Assembly (NCBI RefSeq): GCF_005491205.1
Contig: NZ_CP028038.1
Span: 55,785-119,784, forward strand
Direction of reading: 5' to 3'
Source of the DNA: Nissabacter sp. SGAir0207
GTDB taxonomy: Bacteria; Pseudomonadota; Gammaproteobacteria; Enterobacterales; Enterobacteriaceae
Length of the DNA stretch: 64,000 bases
Shown here: piece by piece, positions 56,814 to 64,000 of the stretch
Layout of the letters: every line of letters begins with the position of its first letter
Numbering within the stretch: the first letter of the stretch is position 1
Notes under the pieces: model-generated
Databases searched by the model: none
The model's input: only the letters and a program-made list of their open reading frames with translations
What the model was told of the DNA's origin: nothing
Made by a program: the position numbers and the translations under genes

Positions 56814-57719
56814 ATGATTGATCGGTTCACCAGCATGTCGGTATTCGTTAAAGTCTGTGAACTCGGCACTTTCAGCGCGGCTGGAACGGTACTGGGCCTT
56901 TCTTCTCAAATGGTGGGTAAGCATGTGAAGGCCCTTGAAGCGCGGCTGGGGGCTCAACTAATCAGGCGCTCAACGCGGCGCCAGAGCCTTACGGAAGTGG
57001 GGCAGATGTTTTACGACCAATGCCTGATCGTTCTGGCTGACTTAAAAGATGCCGAAACGGTGACAGAGAAGATGAACGCAGCACCTCAGGGACACCTGCG
57101 TATCAGCGCACCGGTAGGTTTTGGCAGTTGCTTGCTCGCGCCCGCGTTAATGCAGTTCATGGAAATCTATAACAAGATTGAAATCGAGCTGGTGATAACC
57201 GATCGCTTCGTCGACCTGTTGCATGAAGGATTCGATGCAGTGCTTCGCCTCGGGCCATTTGCCGACAGCTCGCTGGCCGTCCGTTACATCAGTCAGCATC
57301 GGCAGGTGCTGTGCGCTTCTCCCGACTACCTGGCACGCTTCGGTACTCCTGAAAAGCCAGGTGATTTAAAGGACCACGATTGCCTGAGCTATTTAAATGC
57401 GTCGGGTCTGCCCTATACACAGTGGCTGTTCAGTAAAGATGGTCAGGAAGAGGCCATTCGGGTACAAAGCCGCTTCCGGGTTAATGACGGGCGTGTGCTT
57501 GCGGAAGCCGCCGTGGCAGGGCGCGGTATTATTCTCCAGCCTGAAGCGGTGCTACGTAAATATTTGGATAGTGGAGAACTGGTGTCGCTGTTAGAGGAAT
57601 ATACGGCCCCCATACGCGATATGGCACTTATCTTTTCCGCGGCACATCCCCAGACACCCAAGATGCGGGCACTAATCGATTTCATCGTCGCGAGATTTCC
57701 GATAACGCTTCAGGCATAG
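56814..57719 (+). CDS. LysR-family transcriptional regulator
   Basis: 301 residues. HTH: MSVFVKVCELGTFSAAGTVLGLSSQMVGKHVKALEARLGAQLIRRSTRRQSLTEVG. Effector domain: GHLRISAPVGFGSCLLAPAL, LHEGFDAVLRLG and EAAVAGRGIILQPEAV, close to the AaeR/DmlR-type group. The gap to the divergent Gfo/Idh/MocA gene contains the pair GAAACCAGGAGTTTC and CCAACTGGTTTC, plausible LysR contact sites. Confidence 0.88.
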   Translation: MIDRFTSMSVFVKVCELGTFSAAGTVLGLSSQMVGKHVKALEARLGAQLIRRSTRRQSLTEVGQMFYDQCLIVLADLKDAETVTEKMNAAPQGHLRISAPVGFGSCLLAPALMQFMEIYNKIEIELVITDRFVDLLHEGFDAVLRLGPFADSSLAVRYISQHRQVLCASPDYLARFGTPEKPGDLKDHDCLSYLNASGLPYTQWLFSKDGQEEAIRVQSRFRVNDGRVLAEAAVAGRGIILQPEAVLRKYLDSGELVSLLEEYTAPIRDMALIFSAAHPQTPKMRALIDFIVARFPITLQA

Positions 57720-57972
57720 CGAACAAGATTAGTAGACCATCTGTCGCACGTGGTGGTGTCATTTGCATAGACACCCAAATGAAATTCGCCGCAGTAGAGT
57801 AAAACCCTGTTCAAGCGTATCGCGCTGACGGGCGAACAACTTGAATCTTTGCTGCTCATTAATTGGACAAAAAGTGTAAAGCTCCGGCTGTGATAACATT
57901 TCTCAAATGAGCGATCCATCAATTCATTTAGATGCACCTTAAATCCCGATATTAATGAATCGGGGCAGTATT

Positions 57973-58034
57973 GATGTCCGCTTTTGGCACAAAGCTGACT
58001 GATTTTCAGCCTGATTTCTGCTGTGAGCGAAAAC
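57973..58034 (+). repeat. GTCCGC-type dispersed repeat, copy B
   Basis: GATGTCCGCTTTTGGCACAA...GCTGACTG... GCTGTGAGCGAAAAC. Best-preserved relative of copy A (44996), in the same orientation, marking the right end of the cargo block just before the SRAP gene. Confidence 0.6.
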
Positions 58035-58041
58035 ATGTGAG

Positions 58042-58707
58042 TTATATCTTTTCAATCAGCTCTTCGCCCTGATGACGTGGCATATTTACCTTCGTTGATA
58101 CGGGGTGCCATTTGAATGTGCTTTCTGGTAAGGCTGCGTCATGCGCGATTTCACCTGCGCGTTCGAGTGTGGTATCACCACTGAGCCACTCCCTCACTGC
58201 TGACGCCTTCAGCACCAGCGGCCTACGGTCATGAATGTCCACCATGCCCTTGTTACTGGCTGAGGTGACAATCAGAAAACCTTCATGCCCGTGCGGATCG
58301 TTATAGGGCGCTTTGCCGATGGCGGCAAAAAACAGCGGGTCATGCGTTTTATGATAGATGAAGTAGGGCTGTTTCCTTTCTTCTTCCTTCACCCACTCAA
58401 ACCATCCATCGGCAAACACCACGGCGCGGCCGTGGTTCCATAGCGGCTTAAACATACGGCTCGAAGCGGCGGTTTCTCCGCGCGCATTGATGAGCGGTGG
58501 CTTGTCCCACCATTCAGGTCCGTAACCCCAGTACACCGGATCTATTTTCAGTTCGCCGTCGCGTTCGCTCAGCAGTAGCACGTGGGTGCCGGGCGCTACG
58601 TTGTAACGGCCGATGGGTTCCGGATCATGCACGTAATCACTGTCGGCTGCGCCAAGGGCGTCAAAGTAAACGTCCCGGCTCTGATACTGCGCAAACCTTC
58701 CGCACAT
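58042..58707 (-). CDS. SRAP-domain protein (YedK/HMCES-like)
   Basis: 221 residues starting MCGRF, so the catalytic Cys2 is exposed after Met removal. NVAPGTHVLLL, PPLINARGETAASSRMFKPLW (Asn, Arg), FADGWFEWVKE (Glu) and IHDRRPLVL (His) complete the active site. SRAP proteins form a thiazolidine cross-link with abasic sites in single-stranded DNA and protect it. On a conjugative plasmid this would suit ssDNA transfer. Lies at the cargo/transfer border and is transcribed away from the transfer genes. Confidence 0.92.
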   Translation of the reverse strand: MCGRFAQYQSRDVYFDALGAADSDYVHDPEPIGRYNVAPGTHVLLLSERDGELKIDPVYWGYGPEWWDKPPLINARGETAASSRMFKPLWNHGRAVVFADGWFEWVKEEERKQPYFIYHKTHDPLFFAAIGKAPYNDPHGHEGFLIVTSASNKGMVDIHDRRPLVLKASAVREWLSGDTTLERAGEIAHDAALPESTFKWHPVSTKVNMPRHQGEELIEKI

Positions 58708-59086
58708 AGTGTCTCCCTCCCTTTTTACAGGATACCTGTTAACGCACGCTGTGCCTGGTTTTACTCATCTATCAATATTAGTCGGCCAAACCGCTGATTA
58801 AATTCTTCGTTCAAGGATTTAATTTAATATCTTACGCTGCTTTCCCGCTATCAGAGCTGGACGAAGGCAACTGAAACTTGTTTTCAGATGCCGGTCGTCA
58901 GCAGGCAAGGCGCACAGCGCCGCGTCAGAGCAATTTAATAGTTACAACAAACAATACCATTTGAACCAACTTACTTCGGCATTAGCGCTGCTCTCTAAAT
59001 TTTTATTTTCCCAAAAAGAGTTAACGGCTGAACCCGGCCGCCAGATTTCGCATGCTTACCGCACTCAACAACCACTGGAGGTGCAT
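58708..59086. other. Leader before the second transfer operon half
   Basis: About 380 nt without a gene; it probably contains the promoter that drives the re-started transfer operon after the cargo. No convincing -35/-10 pair could be fixed by eye. Confidence 0.35.
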
Positions 59087-59422
59087 ATGAAATCTCTTCG
59101 TCTGGCAACACAACTTCTGTTATGCGGCGGTGTGCTGGGCCTGACCTTTCTCGCGTCCTCTCCGGCGTCTGCATCTGAGAAAGACGAGCTGGCATCCGCG
59201 CAGCGAATGATCGTTCAGGTTCAGGCTTCGCTGGAACGGGCGCGGGTTGCCGCAGCACAGGCTGATCCGTCGGAGCGTGGCCGCTATTTCTTCGATTACC
59301 AGCGTGCTAATGCCGATTTGAAAACCATCAGCGCCGGCATTGATCGTTATCTGGAACCAACGCGTGCCCAGCCGCGCGATTTGTCTGGCGTGGCAGGAAA
59401 TTATCGCCGGGAGCGTCCCTGA
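59087..59422 (+). CDS. RAQPRD-family integrative conjugative element protein
   Basis: 111 residues from ATG 59087 (GGAGG 5 nt upstream; the longer frame from 58961 is not needed). Signal peptide (LLLCGGVLGLTFLASSPASA), helical body, and the eponymous tail RAQPRDLSGVAGNYRRE. Periplasmic, function unknown, but a fixed member of ICE (TIGR01690) transfer operons. First gene after the cargo. Confidence 0.92.
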   Translation: MKSLRLATQLLLCGGVLGLTFLASSPASASEKDELASAQRMIVQVQASLERARVAAAQADPSERGRYFFDYQRANADLKTISAGIDRYLEPTRAQPRDLSGVAGNYRRERP

Positions 59423-59664
59423 TGGCGATGACCGCTGCACAGGAAGCTGCCTTTAAAGCGGGTTCCGGAAACGTGGAACCCAATCTGCTGCACCTGCTCT
59501 GTCTCGGGCTGCTGATCGGCTTCCTCTTCTTCTGGGCAGCATGGGCAATCGTGGATGTCTACTCAGGCTGGACAAATCAGCGTCTGAAGGAGGGCGCGAT
59601 GGGCAGAGCCGTAGTTCGCTCAGTTTTATTGTTAGTCATAAGTATCTGGATGTTTTGTAGTTAA
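59422..59664 (+). CDS. TIGR03758-type small membrane protein
   Basis: 80 residues, ATG overlapping the RAQPRD stop (TGATG). Two helices (LLHLLCLGLLIGFLFFWAAWAIVDVYSGW, VVRSVLLLVISIWMF). Small VirB3/TrbC-like size; conserved position between the RAQPRD and TIGR03745 genes. Confidence 0.85.
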   Translation: MAMTAAQEAAFKAGSGNVEPNLLHLLCLGLLIGFLFFWAAWAIVDVYSGWTNQRLKEGAMGRAVVRSVLLLVISIWMFCS

Positions 59665-59695
59665 CCCTAAACCAACTCTTTTTACAGGTGAAATC

Positions 59696-60097
59696 ATGTC
59701 TAAATTCGTATCTGCAGTAACCCGCGTGGCCGCTAAAGCTCAGACTAAAGCTAAATCAGCCTGGGCCCGTATCCTGACGGCTGGCCTGCTGAGTACTCTG
59801 GCTGCTAAGCCAGCACTTGCCGATTTGCCGACGGTTGAAGGCCCGTCGTCCAGCGGCACCGGAACTGGCCTGATGGGAACACTAAGCGGACATTTACAGG
59901 ATGGTCTGGTTCTCGGTGGTCTGGTCGTGTGTGGGTTCGCATTTTTCAAAGTCGCAGAAGCCAGCCTGGTGACATTTGGCGAAGTCCGCAACGATCGCGC
60001 CACCTGGACAAAGTTCGGTTCCATCGTTGTTGTTGGTGTTGTCATGCTGGTAGCGGTTATCTGGCTGCTGGGTAAATCTGCAGAAATCATCGCATAA
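59696..60097 (+). CDS. TIGR03745-type pilin-like membrane protein
   Basis: 133 residues with a long signal region ending AKPALA, then a mature part with two helices (GLVLGGLVVCGFAFFKVAEASLV, SIVVVGVVMLVAVIWLL). Size and two-helix layout are those of VirB2/TrbC-type pilins, so it is a good candidate for the conjugative pilus subunit; this is inference. GGTGAAA precedes the ATG. Confidence 0.85.
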   Translation: MSKFVSAVTRVAAKAQTKAKSAWARILTAGLLSTLAAKPALADLPTVEGPSSSGTGTGLMGTLSGHLQDGLVLGGLVVCGFAFFKVAEASLVTFGEVRNDRATWTKFGSIVVVGVVMLVAVIWLLGKSAEIIA

Positions 60098-60109
60098 GGA
60101 AACATTCCT

Positions 60110-60475
60110 ATGGCGACCATCAGATTTTTACCGGATCGCCTGAACGCTGAGCCTGTTGTATTCCGGGGGTTTAACACCCCCGAGTTAGGGCTGGCGGCAC
60201 TGATAGGCGCTGTATCCGGTTTCGTGCTTTCTCTGCCCTTCGCGTTACTTTTTGGCTGGCTTGCCATTCCAACCGGCACTCTGCTTTTCCCGCTTGTATT
60301 AATTGCATTTGGCGGCAAATGGCTTGCCAGCAAAAAACGGGGAAAACCAGAAAATTATCTCTGGCAGCAATTTGAGTTAAAAAAACGCCGTATGGGATTG
60401 GGGGATTTCAGATTGATTATTGACTCGCGGGGCTGGTCCCTGCGACGCAGCAAAAACCTCGGGAGTACCAGATGA
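60110..60475 (+). CDS. TIGR03750-type conjugal transfer protein
   Basis: 121 residues. RFLPDRLNAEPVVFRGFNTPELGLAALIGAV starts the family; two membrane helices (33-80), then KPENYLWQQFELKKRRMGLGD and the tail SRGWSLRRS. Resembles VirB3/TraL-type small inner-membrane proteins in size. Overlaps the next gene by 4 nt (ATGA). Confidence 0.87.
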   Translation: MATIRFLPDRLNAEPVVFRGFNTPELGLAALIGAVSGFVLSLPFALLFGWLAIPTGTLLFPLVLIAFGGKWLASKKRGKPENYLWQQFELKKRRMGLGDFRLIIDSRGWSLRRSKNLGSTR

Positions 60476-61128
60476 GTCGTTTTCGCCACGCGGTTAAGGG
60501 CCGCGATCAGCACATTTTTACCCTGCGGGCGGCCTGCGTAGTATTGCTGCTTTTACTGATTACCGCTATGGGCGGCTGGATGCGAGCGCCTGAAAAGCTG
60601 ACCATCCACAATCCACCTGATTTGCGCAAGGGCAGCACGCGTCCGTGGTGGGAAATTCCGCCTCCGACCGTGTACGGCTTTACTTATTACATTTTCCAGC
60701 AGCTAAATGCCTGGCCGAAAAACGGTAAAGTGGACTACCCCGCTCGCATTCAGTCGCTTTCAGCTTACCTGACGCCACAATGCAAGGCATTTCTTGAAGA
60801 GGATGCAAAGGTACGCGGTGAAAAAAATGAGCTTACTGACCGCGTGCGCGTTGTTTATGAAATTCCCGGGCGTGGTTATTCAAGCGACAGCGTTAAAGTC
60901 ATCGATCGCGATAACTGGGTGGTAAAACTGGACCTCGTTGCCGACGAATACTACCTCACCGAACCGGTTAAACGCGCCATGGTGCGATATCCGCTAAAAG
61001 TGGTGCGCTGGGACGGCGATTCTGAATCTAATACATTTGGCATGGCGCTGGACTGCTATGAAGGCATCCCACAGCGTCTCTCTGCTGCCCCCGAACAGTC
61101 GAAAAAAGAAAGAAAGGGGATGTTCTGA
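60472..61128 (+). CDS. TIGR03746-type (PFL_4703, DUF2895) transfer protein
   Basis: 218 residues. One N-terminal membrane helix (VVLLLLLITAMGGWM), then a periplasmic domain with RPWWEIPPPTVYGFTYYIFQQLNAWPKNG, YPARIQSLSAYLTPQC and LDLVADEYY. VirB8/TraE-like architecture. ATG overlaps the previous stop; the TGATG at 61126 joins it to the next gene. Confidence 0.88.
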   Translation: MSRFRHAVKGRDQHIFTLRAACVVLLLLLITAMGGWMRAPEKLTIHNPPDLRKGSTRPWWEIPPPTVYGFTYYIFQQLNAWPKNGKVDYPARIQSLSAYLTPQCKAFLEEDAKVRGEKNELTDRVRVVYEIPGRGYSSDSVKVIDRDNWVVKLDLVADEYYLTEPVKRAMVRYPLKVVRWDGDSESNTFGMALDCYEGIPQRLSAAPEQSKKERKGMF

Positions 61129-62048
61129 TGTTGAATCCATCTTTTACCTCAGGATCACGAGCATGCCTTGTAGCGCTGTCACTGTCACTGCTGCCGGTCA
61201 CAGCGATGCTTTCCGCGCCGGCGCATGCGGACGAACTGATGAAATGGGAGCGCGTGCCGCTGCAGATTCCCCTCAAAACGGGGCAGGAACGCGTGATTTT
61301 CGTTGATAAAAATGTGCGCGTGGGTTTTCCGCCGGCACTTAACGGCAAGCTTCGCGTGCAGAGCACCGGCGGCGCGGTTTATCTCAAAGCCGACAGTGAT
61401 TTCCCTCAGTCACGCCTGCAGTTGCAGGACATGGAAAGCGGTGAGGTTATTCTGCTGGACGTCCGTACGACGGCCACAGCGTCAGCCGAGCCGGTTAAAA
61501 TCGTTTACAGCGGTGACGTCAGCACCCTCAGCAGTGCAGCCGCCGGCACCGGCGAGAAAGCCGCCACTGACGGCAACAGCACGCAGGCGAAGCGTAAAAA
61601 AGTGAGCTATAAGGCTCCTATTCCGGTACTGCTTACGCGTTACGCAGCTCAGAATCTGTATGCACCGGTGCGCACCGTTGAAGCCGTGCCGGGCATTCAT
61701 CCCGTTAATCCGCACCTGCCAACACGCATTACGACATTATATCCTTCGGCTCCCGTGACTGTGTCACCGGTAGCCGGCTGGGGAGTGGACGGTCGTACCG
61801 TGATCGCGCTGAGGATCCGCAACAGCTCATCACAGAAGGTTGTGCTCGATCCGCGTGAACTGCAGGGCCAGTTTGTCACGGCCACCTTTCAGCACCGCTG
61901 GCTGGGTGCCGCCGGCACGCCGGAAGATACCACCACGCTGTACCTGGTTACCGCCGGTCGTCCTGATGACGCTTTTATACGTGAGCCATCCATCGCGCAT
62001 AAGGCTGCTACCCGCCCAGCCCAGAAGGTGATCCGCTATGAAAATTAA
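61128..62048 (+). CDS. TIGR03749-type transfer protein (VirB9/TraK-like)
   Basis: 306 residues with signal peptide (SLLPVTAMLSAPAHA). Beta-rich periplasmic protein with WERVPLQIPLKTGQERVIFVDKNV, YLKADSDFPQSRLQLQDMESGEVILLDV and ELQGQFVTATFQHRWLG. Such TraK/VirB9-like proteins form the outer-membrane core. Overlaps the next gene by 11 nt. Confidence 0.87.
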   Translation: MLNPSFTSGSRACLVALSLSLLPVTAMLSAPAHADELMKWERVPLQIPLKTGQERVIFVDKNVRVGFPPALNGKLRVQSTGGAVYLKADSDFPQSRLQLQDMESGEVILLDVRTTATASAEPVKIVYSGDVSTLSSAAAGTGEKAATDGNSTQAKRKKVSYKAPIPVLLTRYAAQNLYAPVRTVEAVPGIHPVNPHLPTRITTLYPSAPVTVSPVAGWGVDGRTVIALRIRNSSSQKVVLDPRELQGQFVTATFQHRWLGAAGTPEDTTTLYLVTAGRPDDAFIREPSIAHKAATRPAQKVIRYEN

Positions 62049-63573
62049 GTCAAACGGACTGGTTAAAGTGCTGGTTCCGGCCATTCTGGTCGGTGGCGGA
62101 TTTATTGCGGTAAAAAGTTATAACAGCAAGCCGCAGGAGCCCGCCGCGCAGGCAGCACACGCACAGACAGACGACGCGCTTAAAAACCTGTCTCCGCAGG
62201 AGCTTAAGGCGCTCGGCATCGAGGGCGATACGCCGCAGGACACGCTGAAAACGATCGTGGGCTCGCTTAATGCCGTGCGTCAGCAGCAGGATTCTCTCAA
62301 CAGGCAGAATGCACAGCTACTGGACGAAAATAAAAAGCTGCGCGAGCGCAATACCAACGTTTCCGGCCAGGTCAATGAAGCGGTTCAGGGCGTGGAGAAA
62401 AGCTATCACGAGCGTGAAAACCAGATGCGCCAGCAGCAGAACGTCCTGACGTCAAAAATCAACGAACTGACGAATAAGCTGCAGAATGCCGGTAAAGGTA
62501 TTGCAGATAAGGCAAAAAATACTGACAGCGATATCCCGCTGGGTCTGGGTCTCGACGGCATGGGTGCCGGTGGTGGCAATGCCCCTGCCTCCGGCAGTGA
62601 TGGCCTGATGTGGATCACGCCCCAGGACAGCCCCTCCGCGTCCTCAGCGCAGAAAAATGGCGCGTCGGGCAGCAGCGCCGGTGGTTCACAGTTCCCGACG
62701 TCGTTTCTCAGTGAAAATGCACTGACGAAGCAAAAAGGCAGCTATGAACAGCAGGTAAAGGGTTCAACCGCTGAAAAAGGCTCGGAAGAGGATGCCGAAC
62801 CGGTGTATACGCTTCCGGAGAACTCCACGCTGATTGGCAGCCGCGCCATGACGGCACTGCTCGGTCGCGTGCCGATCAACGGCACCGTAACCGACCCTTA
62901 TCCCTTTAAGGTACTTATCGGAAAAGACAACCTGACGGCCAACGGCATTGAGCTGCCGGACGTTGAGGGTGCGATCGTCTCCGGCACCGCCTCCGGCGAC
63001 TGGACCCTGTCCTGCGTGCGTGGTCAGGTCAACAGCGTCACCTTTGTGTTTACCGACGGCACCGTGCGTACTCTGCCGAAGCCGGACCGCAGCGGTAAGG
63101 GCGGCAATAACAGCAACCAGAGCGGCGGTAAAGAGACCGGCACCAGTGGCGGTATCGGCTGGATTTCTGATGAAAACGGGATCCCATGCATCTCCGGCAC
63201 GCGCAAGTCTAATGCCTCAAGCTATCTGCCAACGATCGGACTGCTGGGTGCAGCCGGCGCGGCGGGAGACGCTATCGGCCAGAACCAGACGACAAGCCAG
63301 ACCAACGCGTACGGCGGCGTGACCTCCGCGCTTACCGGCGACGCCGGACAGGCCGTTCTGGGCAAGGCGATTTCAGGCAGTTCTGACGAAATCACCGAGT
63401 GGGTCAAACAGCGTTACGGGCAGACTTTTGACGCTATCTACGTACAGCCGGGGGCAAAACTTGCCGTACACATTACTCGCGAGCTGGCGATCGACTATGA
63501 AGACAAGGGCCGCCGGGTGCGTTACGACTTTACCGTGCCTGGCGAAGACGGCAGCACCGGCGGACTGGACTGA
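62038..63573 (+). CDS. TIGR03752-type transfer protein (VirB10/TraB-like)
   Basis: 511 residues. N-terminal membrane helix (VLVPAILVGGGFIAV), a coiled coil (about 70-155: VRQQQDSLNRQNAQLLDENKK), a Gly/Ser-rich linker, and a C-terminal beta barrel domain with YTLPENSTLIGSRAMTALLGRVPI, FKVLIGKDNLTANGI and QPGAKLAVHITRELAIDYE. It spans from the inner to the outer membrane and is the core scaffold of the secretion channel. Confidence 0.9.
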   Translation: MKIKSNGLVKVLVPAILVGGGFIAVKSYNSKPQEPAAQAAHAQTDDALKNLSPQELKALGIEGDTPQDTLKTIVGSLNAVRQQQDSLNRQNAQLLDENKKLRERNTNVSGQVNEAVQGVEKSYHERENQMRQQQNVLTSKINELTNKLQNAGKGIADKAKNTDSDIPLGLGLDGMGAGGGNAPASGSDGLMWITPQDSPSASSAQKNGASGSSAGGSQFPTSFLSENALTKQKGSYEQQVKGSTAEKGSEEDAEPVYTLPENSTLIGSRAMTALLGRVPINGTVTDPYPFKVLIGKDNLTANGIELPDVEGAIVSGTASGDWTLSCVRGQVNSVTFVFTDGTVRTLPKPDRSGKGGNNSNQSGGKETGTSGGIGWISDENGIPCISGTRKSNASSYLPTIGLLGAAGAAGDAIGQNQTTSQTNAYGGVTSALTGDAGQAVLGKAISGSSDEITEWVKQRYGQTFDAIYVQPGAKLAVHITRELAIDYEDKGRRVRYDFTVPGEDGSTGGLD

Positions 63574-63584
63574 GGAGAATAACC

Positions 63585-64000
63585 ATGGGTATTACTGTAA
63601 AATTCGGGGTTTTCATGATTATTGCAGCCAGCACGCTTGCCGGCTGCTCCACAAACAAAGATGAAATGCTGCCGCCGGGCAACAGCAACATGCTGGAGCT
63701 GTGGAAAGGCACCGACGGTGAATCAGGCGTCTCGCGAGGCAGTGAAGCCCGCAGCACGCTGCGCCGTGGCCTTTCTGACAGCGAGCAACAGGCCGCACTT
63801 CGCGACGATCGCAGCTATAGCCGCACGCAGGAGTCCGAAATCAGCCAGCAGTTCCCGCGCCTGCCTAATCCTGACATGGTGATGTACGTGTTCCCTCATC
63901 TCGCACACGGAAACACCCCCGTGCCAGCTTACAGCACCGTTTTCCCCTTCTATGACCAGACGCAGTACGCCATGCCTGGCGAACGTACGGAGGCACTGTA
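63585..64000 (+). CDS. TIGR03751-type conjugative transfer lipoprotein (3' partial)
   Basis: Starts at ATG 63585 after GAGGAG and runs off the window in frame (139 codons seen). Signal peptide with lipobox LAGC (about residue 19), then CSTNKDEMLPPGNSNMLELWK, RLPNPDMVMYVFPHLAHGNTPVP and YTTFPFY-like FPFYDQTQYAMPGE. VirB7-like outer-membrane lipoprotein position. A VirB4-type ATPase should follow beyond the edge. Confidence 0.88.
   Translation, partial: MGITVKFGVFMIIAASTLAGCSTNKDEMLPPGNSNMLELWKGTDGESGVSRGSEARSTLRRGLSDSEQQAALRDDRSYSRTQESEISQQFPRLPNPDMVMYVFPHLAHGNTPVPAYSTVFPFYDQTQYAMPGERTEAL

Noticed and set aside
59044..59055. Seventh parS-like site near the RAQPRD gene
   Set aside because: Only the left arm (ATTTCGCATGC) is present; the right arm is lost, so chance is as likely as function.

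Overview
The window reads as part of a large, mosaic, apparently self-replicating conjugative plasmid of an enterobacterium. The protein sequences sit closest, from memory, to Erwiniaceae/Enterobacterales families (BamA, Arn, UmuDC, PsiB), so Pantoea or Erwinia is a reasonable but unproven guess. No rRNA, tRNA, CRISPR array or intact insertion sequence was recognised.

Layout. (1) 1-14.9 kb is an envelope-modification island: a BamA paralogue cut by the window edge, an AdeRS-like two-component system, a complete arn operon on the minus strand (arnB-C-A-D-T-E-F; L-Ara4N on lipid A, the classic polymyxin-resistance pathway), a second ArnT-like glycosyltransferase and a stand-alone formyltransferase resembling the N-terminal domain of ArnA. 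(2) 15.1-17.7 kb carries an OLD-type ATPase/TOPRIM nuclease overlapping a short UvrD-like helicase, a Gabija-like defence pair. (3) 18.0-19.9 kb is a RepFIB-like iteron replicon: repA on the minus strand with iteron arrays on both sides. (4) 21.1-26.1 kb holds a RES toxin and an HTH protein arranged convergently, a DUF2726 protein, and a parA-parB-small gene partition locus studded with six copies of a TTTCGCATGCGAAA palindrome. (5) 26.1-32.8 kb resembles an F-like leading region in decay: umuC and umuD are both broken and split by a module of an ArsR-rhodanese regulator and an MFS gene carrying two in-frame stops. An intact-looking LexA box remains, followed by ssb, psiB and a possible psiA stub. 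(6) 32.8-34.3 kb is gene-poor.

(7) 34.3-44.0 kb starts with two orphan ABC ATPases, the second fused in frame to the tail of a DUF3577 protein of integrative conjugative elements. A second ssb, a DUF4160/DUF2442 pair and the first half of an ICE-class (MPF-G type) transfer operon follow, from PilL to TraD and a TIGR03747-like protein, ending at a terminator. (8) 44.1-58.7 kb is cargo: hydrolases, an oxidoreductase, a Gfo/Idh/MocA protein, transporters and six regulators (MerR, AraC, TetR, LysR among them), plus an SRAP protein at its far end. Five near-identical operator-like sites suggest that the TetR protein controls both its divergent neighbours and an MFS gene 3 kb away. (9) 59.1-64.0 kb resumes the transfer operon (RAQPRD protein through a TIGR03751-like lipoprotein, cut by the window end).

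Functionally, replication, partition, SOS dampening (PsiB) and transfer form the backbone. Lipid A modification, defence and small-molecule metabolism/efflux are the accessory load. Several accessory genes are visibly broken (umuC, umuD, two MFS genes, psiA), so the mosaic is still being remodelled. Protein family names come from recognising motifs and remembered homologues; no database search was run.
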